64,000 bases of DNA, from the NCBI GenBank assembly GCA_951394045.1, contig OX595990.1, positions 310,001 through 374,000 of the forward strand, read 5' to 3'. The translations under genes and the position numbers were made by a program. Under the pieces are notes generated by a model. That model was not told where the DNA came from and did no database searches. It was given only the letters and a program-made list of their open reading frames with translations. This stretch comes from Nitzschia sp. DOCU1 (taxonomy: Eukaryota; Bacillariophyta; Bacillariophyceae; Bacillariales; Bacillariaceae). This document shows, one piece after another, positions 53,547 through 63,321 of the stretch (positions are counted from its first letter, which is position 1; every line of letters begins with the position of its first letter).

Positions 53547-55563
53547 CTAAAGAAGAGGAAACAAGGGCATAAACTCGTGATCTTCCTCGAGGGACGAGGA
53601 GGAGATAGAAGTCCTTCTTGTGGTGCTGGTGGTGCTGCTGTGCTGGCTGGAAGACAGCAAGGACGAGCCTGCTTGTTCTTCTCCTTGATCTACAATCATC
53701 ATCATCATATCGATGACGTCTTCGTCTTCGTCCTCAACTTGGTCGGAGAAGGGAGCAGGACTTGGTAGACGAGGAATAACCAAGTCATGATCGTGTACCC
53801 CATCATGATCATCCGCTTTTTTATTAACACTGAGGATCATCGTGATGTCCTCCCCGTCGTACTGCTTTCCGGAAGAAGCTACTAGTAGAGCAGCAGCAGC
53901 AGCCCCATCATGCGCCTCCTCTCGTTGGCCTTCCGCACAGGTAGCCCTATCCCACTCGTCCAATGCTATCGTGCTGCCGGGAAGAAGCAATATACTGTCG
54001 TCGCTGCTGCTGTATCGCCGGGTGCATCTTGTTGCTGGAACGCTGAAGCCGCCTCCTGCTGCTCGTTCACCACCAGCTCTGCTGCCACCATTAGTACTGC
54101 TGGTGGTGGTACTAGTAGTACTAGCAAGCAGGTCGTCGTCTTCTTCTTCTTCATCACCAACGACAAGATTGAAGAGCTGCTGATCAAAGATTGCAAATTC
54201 CATTCTTCGATCGCATTGAACACGCTGTACACCACCAGAAGCAGCAGAAGAATTAGAAGGCCCCGTAGCAATCTCCATTCTTCTTGATCGCTCACATTGG
54301 CAACTGCTGGTTAGAGCAGCAGAAGTTGTCGGAGCCACAAATGAGAAGGATTCAAGTCTTTGAAGATGCCATTCTTGATCAAAAACCAGTTGACTCTTCC
54401 CGGAAGAACTTGTTGCTTCTACCGACATCATGGTCGGTCGAGCGTCTCCCCTTCGTGGGTGCTGTGGCCCTCCGCGGCCGTAGTATACCCCATTTTCTTC
54501 TGCTGAGGAGGAGGAGGAGGACGATGACGAGATACCCAAAGACGACGGAGCCACCAAATATCGGGAACCGCAACCTTTCTTAATCCTCACTCCTGTAGTA
54601 CCACCACTACTGTGGTGCCGATGGATTGGAGCAGAAGAATGATGATAATGATGCTCATTCTTGACTCCATCCCCACCGTCTTTGCTATTGCTACTACCGG
54701 TAGCAGCACTGAGCGATTTTTGGAACCTTTTGTTCACCTTCATTTTGGCTTGGTTTTTGCCCTCGCCTCCCAAATCCGTAGCAGCCTCCTCGTCGTCGTC
54801 CTCAGGATCATCATACTGTTCTGGTGGGGATGATCCATTTCCAAGGTTGGATGGTTCTACCTCATCGATCCGGTGGTCTTTCTGCTGCCGCAAACGTAAC
54901 GCGGCTTGTCTTCGTCGTTCCTTTGCAGGAATCTTCTTAATAGCACGGACCCGGCGCAATTTCTCGAGTTGTAGTGGACCGTCTCTGACAAAGGCACTAT
55001 GAAAGTATGCCCCCTTTTCGGGGCCCACAGATGTGATGCGATCAAAGCCCCAAAGATTGACTATCGACGCACATTTGTAGTAGAAAGAAGAAAGATACAT
55101 GAGCATGCAAGAACAAGATTATGCGAGCAGGGAACAATTATATCCGAAATCGGAGGAGGATGGCAAGTAGCAACCAGCAGTGTACCAAAGCAATCATGAC
55201 AAGAAGAGCAAGAACATCAGGAGCGGCGACAAGAAGAATCGTCGTTGAGCTACCGGCCGTGTTTCAAAATCACTTAACGAGGACAAGAAAATGCATCTCA
55301 TACGATCGTAACTTACGTTGCCGTTGAAAGGATTTGTACTTTGATTGATTGAAATATTCCGGCATGATTGTAGCCACGAAATCCTTGACGTTGTGAATTC
55401 GAAAGCTTTTGCCATCGGGAAGCCATGAAGCGGTTGAACCCTTGCCGTCGGGATCGCTTTCACAATCCTGAAGCATGTCATACAGTTTGGACGGAAAGAG
55501 AAAAGGAAGCTGAACGGAACTGCGACCGCGTTCGGAGGATGCTTTGAGACCAGCCGCTGTCAT
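53547..55563 (-). CDS. HSF: Heat-shock transcription factor (HSF-type DNA-binding protein)
   Basis: Exons 55563-55317 and 55060-53547, with a GTAAGT...GATAG intron (256 bp) inside the DNA-binding domain. Splicing gives KSFQRQ-LNLWGFDRI, a perfect HSF match. ATG 55563; 586 residues. The winged-helix domain (about 18-115) begins LPFLFPSKLYDML and includes WLPDGKSFRIHN, the recognition region NQSKYKSFQRQLNLWGF and GAYFHSAFVRD. A basic run (KKIPAKERRRQAALRLRQQ) follows. The rest is low complexity with Ser, Gly, Asp and His runs and no obvious HR-A/B coiled coil. Diatoms have many HSFs; this one's regulon is unknown. Confidence 0.92.
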
Positions 55564-57210
55564 GATGATGTCGTCAGTAGTTTGAAGGACCTGAAGATGG
55601 TGGTGCGCTCTTTAAGCTGCTTTAACAAAGGTTCAACAGCAGTATCGTCCCTGCTCCTACTTGCAGTGCTGGTGTCGTCCTTGTTTTGAAAAGGAATTTT
55701 TGTTGAATAATGGATGCGAAACGACAGCAGGATCCCTTGAAAGGTAACCGCGAGAGTTCTCGAGGTCCAACAGCGTTCCGTTCGATATCCCTGTCAGACA
55801 AAACAACAACTATGGTAGAAATGATGAGCGGATAGGCACACAGTTTCGGTTTGGTGATGGTATGGTTCCCGCTTTCGCGTATTATCATATCCGGCCCAGA
55901 GTTCCCATTTCTTTTTAAATAAATAACAGGTGACGCTCACATTACACTTAAACAATGTCGTTGCCAGCTGCCAAGAAATAATATGCCCTCTGGAACATTG
56001 AAGAATGCCCGCGGGTAAACGATAAAATGATAAAAACCTTGACTAACCCCTGAATGAATCATACCGGTAGTTAAGGCAATAATAGAAGAAAGCTTGAGGA
56101 ACAACCAGTAGCTGAGAGCATTGGCGGTCCACGGTCTAATTGGAAGCTTAATTAAATAGTGGGGTGATATTTCTATGGAATCACCAGCTCATCGTGCATT
56201 GGGCCTCTTATGATACTTCATTCAAGCGAAGCGTTGGCAAACGCAGAAATCAACCTTCGAATGTCGGATGATCACAAAAGATGATCTTTGTGCTTCTCCG
56301 TCAGCATTCGGTACAGTTAATGGAACCAATACCGGTTCCGTGCCAATCTCTACACTATTAAAAGCCACGCACGCCCAAGTATGCCTCGTGGCGGGCACAC
56401 CCAGGCTGCTGGGTATTATCATATCCGGCCAAGAGTTCCCATTTCATATGACAGGTGACGCTCACATTACACTTATTATACAATGTCGTTGCCAGATGTC
56501 CGGCAAATATGCCCTCTAGAACATTGAAGAATGCCTGCGGGGAAACGACCATGATTAACCCCTGAAGGAATGATAACCGTCGGTAGAAAGAGGCGATAGT
56601 AGAAGAAAGCTTGAAGAACACCGATACCATCTGGACGCTTTTAAATACACGGTATTGGTGGTGATGATATTTCTATGGAATCACAAGCTTATTGTGCTGT
56701 GGGCCTCTTATGCTACTTCGGGCGTTGGCAAACGTAGAAATCAACCCTTCGATCGTCGGATGATCACAATACCGGTAGATGATTTGTGATTCTCCACACA
56801 CGGACAATCAATGGAACCACAATACCGGTTCCGTGCCAACCTGCACACTATTAATTTTTTCATAGTCATTGGTAGAAACATCGACGGAACTCCAAGGGGT
56901 TTGGTCTCTGTTCAATGCCATGACAGGAAAACCCTTATAAAATGGATGCTTGAATAGAGCGGAAAAATGATATGCTTTGGAATCACCAGGTCGGGATGCT
57001 CTGGGCCTGTTATGCTAGTATTAATAGTTCCTGCCGTTCCAACCGCAGAAATCAACCTTTCCAACGTCGGATGATCACTATGATCTTGTGATAAATCCAG
57101 TATGCGTCAACGGGAGATATTATTTGCATGTTCCAAAAATCTTTTTTAAAGGTTGCTCACAATTTTAACATTATCATACGATCGCAAAAGGTGGCACACC
57201 AGCAACAACC
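55564..57210. repeat. Degenerate, partly triplicated non-coding repeat array
   Basis: Three diverged copies of one unit. Copies 1 (about 55876-56290) and 2 (about 56409-56780) share TATTATCATATCCGGCC, ACAGGTGACGCTCACATTAC, ATGTCGTTGCCAG, ATATGCCCTCT, GAACATTGAAGAATGCC, AGAAGAAAGCTTGA and the ATTTCTATGGAATCAC block with GTCGGATGATCAC downstream. Copy 3 (about 56960-57080) keeps only the TGGAATCACCAG and GTCGGATGATCAC parts. Short tracts of ACCGG recur. No open reading frame is conserved between copies. Possibly a decayed mobile element or satellite. Confidence 0.75.
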
Positions 57211-58293
57211 ATGAAACTTCTTCTTTCTTCAGCCATCTTGGCCCAGATCCTCTCCAGCTCAGCGACGCCTGTTGCCGGCGAGGAGAAGCGGTTCTTGTTG
57301 AACAAGCAACGACGAGCTGCTGGCGGCCGACGGTCTGGCAAGCAACTATTCTCGACTTTTGTGTCCAACCGGAACCTAGCAGAATCTCCTCTGGAGGTGA
57401 AGCCATTAAGAAACGCCCACCAAGAGCTCTTCGACCGCGTCTCGTTTCCTCGTGTCAAATCATCAAGCAACGAAAACAACAAGATAGCGGAAGCAGATGT
57501 TGGTTTGCTGGCCTATGAATCGCCGGGTTCTGGTGATGTTGGTTTCGAGGGCGAAGATCCTGGTACAAATCGTCGTCTTCAAAGCTTTTGCGACTACTTG
57601 GCATCCTATGGTGGCTATGAGTGTGACTGTAGCCAAGTCGACGAGACGACGTACATGGGAACTGCGTCTTGTACGTATAAAACTGAAGAAACGTGCTATT
57701 GTCGAGACAAGGATTCGACGAAGCCCATTTGCTACTCAGTTACACAAACCATCGCACTGGAAGGAAATATCAGTCTAGGCGGAAGGTACACTTTGGGAGA
57801 GGAGTTTTGTCTTACTTTCGACGAGACCTATCTGGACGATAGCCCTGCTCCGCCTCTGTGCATCAACTACAGTTACGATGAATACGGAATGGTTGCAGAG
57901 GAATGCACCATGATGCTCGGTGGCACTGTTTGCAACTCGTGTGCTACCTCTCCCTCTGATAATGGGGCATGTTTCAATTTCGACTGTGAGAACTTGGGCA
58001 GCTCGGCAACTGGGTCCAAGGTCGGAAGCACATGCCCCGGCATGGTCGAATGGCCCTTGGTAACGGCCGAAGTTTTCCTGCAAAATGAATGGGATAATGT
58101 TACCGATATGTGCCCTGCTGAGGATTCTGGCCCTGGTGGCGACTCCACCCCGACTGGGGACGGTACCCCTGCACCATCAGGGGACGACACTCCTGGTACT
58201 GCTGATAGTGCTGTACTCCATACCTCCTCTTCCTTGTCAGCTGTGGGAGGAGCCATGGCGGTTATTGTATGGCTTTTCGCGGTAGGGATGTAA
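57211..58293 (+). CDS. Secreted Cys-rich, probable GPI-anchored surface protein
   Basis: Single exon, ATG 57211 (MKLLLSSAIL), 360 residues. Signal peptide about 1-23 ends PVAG. A basic pro-like region is followed by NRRLQSFC at about 120-127, similar in position and composition to the GHLRR-x-LQ of the nearby Cys-rich family. A Cys-rich domain (126-305) has many paired Cys (YECDCS, ETCYCRDKD, EEFCLTF, CINYSYDEYG, VCNSCATS) and potential N-glycosylation sites (NIS, NYS, NVT). A Ser/Thr/Pro/Asp-rich stalk (about 305-335) leads to a C-terminal hydrophobic tail (GGAMAVIVWLFAVG), the pattern of a GPI-anchoring signal. The domain is not recognised. A cell-surface protein is likely by inference. Confidence 0.7.
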   Translation: MKLLLSSAILAQILSSSATPVAGEEKRFLLNKQRRAAGGRRSGKQLFSTFVSNRNLAESPLEVKPLRNAHQELFDRVSFPRVKSSSNENNKIAEADVGLLAYESPGSGDVGFEGEDPGTNRRLQSFCDYLASYGGYECDCSQVDETTYMGTASCTYKTEETCYCRDKDSTKPICYSVTQTIALEGNISLGGRYTLGEEFCLTFDETYLDDSPAPPLCINYSYDEYGMVAEECTMMLGGTVCNSCATSPSDNGACFNFDCENLGSSATGSKVGSTCPGMVEWPLVTAEVFLQNEWDNVTDMCPAEDSGPGGDSTPTGDGTPAPSGDDTPGTADSAVLHTSSSLSAVGGAMAVIVWLFAVGM

Positions 58294-59102
58294 TAGGAGA
58301 AAAGTGTCACTGACTGTCGTGTTAAGAGAAGCCAGGTCGTCGGACGAACTGTACTTTGGGCTTGATCATTCTTTATGATTGGACTAACAATTCTACTAGA
58401 CTCGTGTTAGTATAAAGAGCAATTGCCGTGTTGATACATGCATTCACCAGTAGTAGACATGGGGACCAGCAGTATGAGTTGAAGGCCTTGAACCGCTCGG
58501 GACGCCTCTGAAGACTCGTTTCGTTCTTCGCCCATGCTATTCTCCCTAGTACTACTAGTAGAAGTCTCTTCGTTCGAAAGTTCTCCTTGTTTCATCCCAA
58601 TCATGCAGTAGCCTCCCGACCAATCAAAATCTATACGGTAATGACATTGTCTGTGTGCCTTTTAGTCTGACTTGGTGCCCGTCCGTGACCGAAACAACAA
58701 ATCCCGGTGGGGTCGTCGACAGCACTGTAGAACGCGGAACGATGATCCTGCTTCAATATTACAGTATAGAATGAAGTGAGGTGGCTAACGCCTCTGTTTC
58801 GACATCAAATCCTTTTATCATTACCCTCCATCACCGACTGACGAAACTGGGGCCATTTCCTTCTAGAACCTCTAGCTCGAAAAGGACAACAAACAATGCT
58901 AGCGTGGTAAAAAGCTTGAATCTGATTTACTTTCTATGACAAATGATGTCTGTCTATGGAAACCCATCCCTTTTCTGTCTTCCGATCTTTCATGCACCTG
59001 ACTCGAAAAACCATTGAGGTATTCAGGGAAGGTTGTTTCTGTATTGTCTTGGGTTGGTGGATCAATGTGGAACCTTGCCTCGGTAACAACGGCAATTTTT
59101 GT
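58294..59102. other. Convergent intergenic region
   Basis: Lies between the GPI-like protein gene (+) and Cys-rich copy 4 (-). A TAGTACTACTAGTAG tract occurs near 58545. Nothing else recognised. Confidence 0.5.
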
Positions 59103-60041
59103 TTATGGCAATAGCATAAAGGTGGAGGCTGGTGGAACATAGGGAGTACATTTTTGGACTACCGCTCCATTTCCAGCGTAATCACAGGTGCACGTTTCCT
59201 GGGTGCCATCTGACTTGACGAAGGTGGCCATTGAGCCTGCAACCTGGCAGAACACCTCAGTCGACGATTGGACTTGGCAATAGGAACACATGGTGTCTCC
59301 AGATCCAGTACAAGCGCACTGGTGCTTGCCCAGTGTATCACAAGAAATCCGCTGCGCAGTGCATACTGAGGGGCCACCAAGGCAGATTCGGGGATTCCAG
59401 CGGATCGCAGCAGTGCAACCAAGTCCCGTCAATTGTGGGGTAACAGCAGGGACAGGAACCGGTCCAGGGGCAGGAACGGGTTCAGGAACAAGGTTGAAGG
59501 CTGGGACGAGAACGGGGGCAGGGACAGCAACGGGGGCTGGCACCGAAACTGGGGCGGGGACAACGGCTGGGGCCGGGAACGCGACAGGGGCAGGAGTTCC
59601 AGTAGTTCCAGAAGTAGCACCTGGAGCCCGGCAGACTGAGTTCGCCGTGCCACTTCCAGTATAGGAGCAGGCGCACGATTTAAGCTGTCCTTCTGAGTCA
59701 GTAAACGTAGTCGTGCTGCCTGACATTTGGCACTGTGTGCCTCGGGCTGTTTCGATTGGGCAGTAAGGGCATTGAGTCATGCCACTGCTGCAGATGCAGG
59801 AATAAGTTCCAGAGCAGTCACCTTGAACAACTCCAGCCGAGGTGGGTATGCATACCATTGCTGTTGCCTGAAGGTTTCGGCGAAGATGACCCTGTTGCTC
59901 CTCCCCCTGAGCACTGTTATTTTCGGGCGCCGAGAAGAAATCTTCTCTGACCAACGTCCCGAAAGACAGGTCCTCTTGTTGGCCAGCCACCATGGCCGTC
60001 AAGGACGCCAGAGCAAAGGGCAAAACTCGTTGAAACAGCAT
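59103..60041 (-). CDS. Secreted Cys-rich/Pro-rich modular protein, copy 4 (modules A-B)
   Basis: Single exon, ATG 60041 (MLFQRVLPFALASL), 312 residues; a longer frame upstream lacks ATG-signal logic. Signal peptide about 1-20 ends MVAG. The pro-region has FGTLVREDFFSAPENN and GHLRRNLQ, the same motif as the 30-37 kb cluster. Module A is CSGTYSCICSSGMTQC-type, followed by a long Pro/Val/Ala linker with tandem APVxVP units. Module B begins LGCTAAIRWNPRICLGG and keeps the shared Cys frame with CSYCQVQSSTEVFC and CDYAGNGAVVQKC. It lies 22 kb from the other copies, so the family is dispersed as well as tandem. Function unknown. Confidence 0.8.
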   Translation of the reverse strand: MLFQRVLPFALASLTAMVAGQQEDLSFGTLVREDFFSAPENNSAQGEEQQGHLRRNLQATAMVCIPTSAGVVQGDCSGTYSCICSSGMTQCPYCPIETARGTQCQMSGSTTTFTDSEGQLKSCACSYTGSGTANSVCRAPGATSGTTGTPAPVAFPAPAVVPAPVSVPAPVAVPAPVLVPAFNLVPEPVPAPGPVPVPAVTPQLTGLGCTAAIRWNPRICLGGPSVCTAQRISCDTLGKHQCACTGSGDTMCSYCQVQSSTEVFCQVAGSMATFVKSDGTQETCTCDYAGNGAVVQKCTPYVPPASTFMLLP

Positions 60042-61377
60042 GGTTCTTATTATGCCGGGGAGGAGAGGTAAAAGATGCAGTGAAGCGCAGTCTTCGACAA
60101 ATTGTGCTATCGTCAGAGTTGCGTCTCCCGCCACAATCCTAAACGAGGACATTTTGCTAGTAGAATCCAAGCCAATGCGCCTCATTCAACTGCAGCCGCA
60201 TAGCAGTCGGAACATGTGGAGGCACATATTTGGCACTCCGATTGGCGGGAAAAACTTGGTGCAATTCTGCACCTTCCGAGTTGATGGACCGTGACAGTAG
60301 CCTTTTCTACGGCCTGCCGCGTTAGCACGCGTGGTGGACTCCCGCTCTCGTATGCGCACTTCCCGCCGGCTGTACCACTCATTCCGTTTTCGTTTTTGGC
60401 GCCATTCAATTGAATGGTTCTCCGGAGGTTTCTCGGTCGTCGTCGTCGTCGTCGTCATCGGTTTGAAAGCCACCTTGGCCTTCGCATCCCCTCGATCCTC
60501 TTCCGATCTCCATGGGTCGAGCACAAGGTATTATGATAGCTCCAAAGTTCCCTATTTACAAATTACCTTCGTTTCGTTGCAACTCGCCGCCCAAAGCCAT
60601 CTCTGCGTTCCCAACCACCTCTACTAGAATATGACACTGCCCCATTTTGAACGATCATGTGTACCTGGTAAAGTGCTCGACTTCTAGCGTATCACCATCG
60701 ACTATTGTACTCGCTTGATGCTCTACGACTACTTCCCCTCTTCGATCAAACCGAACCTATGCGGATAGAGGTCAGATAGGAGTTCGTTGTTAGCAATGCG
60801 GTAGTACTGCACTAGCTACTGGCAACAACAACTATCGTCCCGCCTTGCCCTTGATTGACGAGGGATGGTGGTGCACTCTATGATTGGTAGAGCAACCGAC
60901 TGTCGTCGATCGAACTATCCGGTAGTATGGGTCCCGCGCCCGCGCAAGTGATGCTTTTTGAAAATCTTCAACGCGCGTGCAGACCTCCCTCGGACACAAA
61001 GAAGATTCTTTTCGCCAAATCCTATCGTACATACGGCGGTACCGTGCGTACGATTCCGTGGACTACAGTGTGCGTCGGACATGCCGAGGCGTGCCGGTGC
61101 CTCTCAAAATGAGATAGTTCGTTGTTGACCATGGCCGCCGCACGGTGCCAAAGGACGGCGAGATCTTAAAGAACGACTTCAACAGACACAATAAGGACAA
61201 TCACAATATCCACTTTCCAGTGCTGACTGAGACGAGAGTGTTGACTTCCTTCGTGGTCCAGTGGTTCTTGTAGCTCTGAATAGAAAGGAGGCGGGCACTC
61301 TACTGTACTGACTGTCTGATAAGACAAAGAAAGATCGACTTCCCATCGTGTCATTGCTTATTGCCACGGCATCCTTC
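60042..61377. other. Divergent intergenic region
   Basis: Separates Cys-rich copy 4 and the glycosyltransferase gene. A GTCGTC microsatellite occurs near 60440. No supported gene. Confidence 0.5.
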
Positions 61378-62753
61378 ATGATGATTTCTATAAAGCAAGT
61401 CACCTACTGGTTTTCTCTAGTGGTTTCGTCGACGGTGGTCGTGATGAATGTCATGGTATTGAGTCGGCATGATTTTTTGGCGGCGCCGCTCTTGGCCGCC
61501 GCATCGATTCGAAACGATTTTGTACAACAACAGCCGCGAAAACCACTGCCACAAGACGAGTATAGGGATCCACGAATGATGAACGACGTTTATTCGTCTT
61601 CAAGCAACAATAATCAAAGAGAATATCGTCGCTCTCGTACATTGATTGGCATTTTCTCATCCGATACAAGGAACGATTGCACCTACCGCAAACGTCATCG
61701 AGAATTATTTCAAATTTGGAATGACACTCGCGTTTGTAGTTTGGGAGAATTGGCGCAAAGACCGGAACGAGAACGAAAGCATTGTCAGCTCGTCTATACC
61801 TTTGTTATTGGAGCGGGCGACGCCGATAGTCCGACGCAAATCGTCAATGCCAGTGTCCCGCTCTATCGAACCAAGAAACTGGAAAGCAAGTTTCCAGATG
61901 TCAATCACGATGATGTGACATTGCTCAATATCAAGTAAGTAGTTTGTGTCGAGTTTGCTGTTGTTTCAGGGCTGGGATCCTCATTGTTTTCTCTTTTTTC
62001 TATGCTTGTTTCGACCTTTCAGGGAAAACATGAATGATGGAAGTAAGTTGCTATTCTGGAATGGCTACTAGACTAGACATGACCGGTCTAGTCTATTCGA
62101 TACCCACGCTATATGTGGCAATGTAATGTCTCTCACTCACGCATCGTCGTCGCGTCGCTCTCTCATTCTCTACGTTTAAAGAATCGCCAACATTCTTTTA
62201 CTTTGCTTCGACTATATTGGAGCGCTATAACTTGGATTACGCCATGAAATTGGATGGAGATTCGATTTTGCATTTACACGACTGGTTCTTGTTTGCGCAC
62301 TATCAGTTACCTTCCCGTCCTTTTGCTAGAGGCATGGTCGGTGGTGCCCTCCGACACAAGGCCTTTTGGCCCGCACCAGCTAATCCAGCCGATTCCATTC
62401 GACTCGAATCGTACTGGCAAGAACAATATGAAGGCATTCATTTGTATTTGGCAGGTCAATGTTACTTTATGAGTTTGGATCTATGTCGTGTAGTATCCCA
62501 CGAAGCACCCACGGCCGGCTCACGATTGGCGCCAGGTGGATATTTGGAAGGACATGAAGATCATGATGTTTCGAGCATGGCGTTTCGTTCTTCTAATCCA
62601 ATTCATGTCTTTGCCATTGGCAAGTCGCAACGATTTTGGGAACATCCCGTCAAGGGACAACCACGATGGGATCGGATCCGCGTTCGTGAATTGGCACGAA
62701 TGGCGGGAGAAGTTTTTGAAGGAAAGCAATTGCGATTGTATCGAGATGAATAG
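61378..62753 (+). CDS. GT31-type (beta-1,3-galactosyltransferase-like) glycosyltransferase
   Basis: Three exons: 61378-61934, 62023-62042 (20 nt only) and 62182-62753; introns GTAAGT...TTCAG and GTAAGT...AAAG. 382 residues from ATG 61378; the open frame upstream begins with GTG. Splicing yields NIKENMNDGKSPTF, the GT31-typical ENMNDGK region, and the micro-exon supplies most of it. The N-terminus is a signal-anchor (WFSLVVSSTVVVMNVMVL), so a Golgi type II protein is expected. YAMKLDGDS contains the DxD-like (D-G-D) metal/nucleotide-sugar motif. GYLEGHEDHDVS near residue 325 matches the EDxxxG catalytic block region. It probably transfers a galactosyl-type residue onto glycoconjugates; the acceptor is unknown. 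Confidence 0.75.
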
Positions 62754-63321
62754 TCATAGAATAGAAAAAGGCGACAGCAACGACGAATGTGGGCAATGCT
62801 TTCGTATTAGTGGCCCATTCTAGCTTGTTACTAGGCGTCATTAAGGTCAGGTAGTTCAATGCCGTGCGATTGAGTTGACACGTCTTCATACTACTGGCGT
62901 GATGAAGACGACCTTTGTGCAGTTCGTACTCTAGTAGCAACCAGCAAAATCCAAGTAACAAATGGCAACCGTCTTGAACGTAGTGATACTAACGTATTTA
63001 TCTGGAACCAACCTACGTAGTAGCCATGATGGCAAGCAACCCGCTGTGAATTTTCTCATGGCCGTTACAGGGCCAAATTACCTCGAAGAAGAAAGCTCCC
63101 ATGGCTCATAGTACCGCGCTTGTTGTTTCGTTGCGACAATCATTGATACGATAGACTCTCCAACTATTTTGACGTTCTGGGGGCGAGCAGACAAATGAAT
63201 AATCGAAGAATTTCCTTTCGTCGTTTGTTCCTCGAATAAAGCGACGGAAGGAGCAAAAGGAACGACGACCACCATGAATGCCGGCAGTTTTGCTTTAGTA
63301 GTAGCACATTCTAGCTTGTCC
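62754..63321. repeat. Degenerate duplicate of the 3' end of the SMYD-like gene
   Basis: Sequence at about 62800-62945 matches 63258-63423 imperfectly: CATTCTAGCTTGT, TTAGGCG-like, GAGGTCAG-like, CAATGCC-GCGATTG, and TGATGAAGAC followed by CTTTGTGCAG. The second copy overlaps the last 30-35 codons of the minus-strand SMYD-like gene and its 3' flank. This is a local duplication; the first copy has no start or conserved frame. Confidence 0.7.

Noticed and set aside
60186..60627. Frames on both strands in the gap after Cys-rich copy 4
   Set aside because: No domain; the Val/Thr runs are due to a CGT microsatellite, and the two strands conflict.
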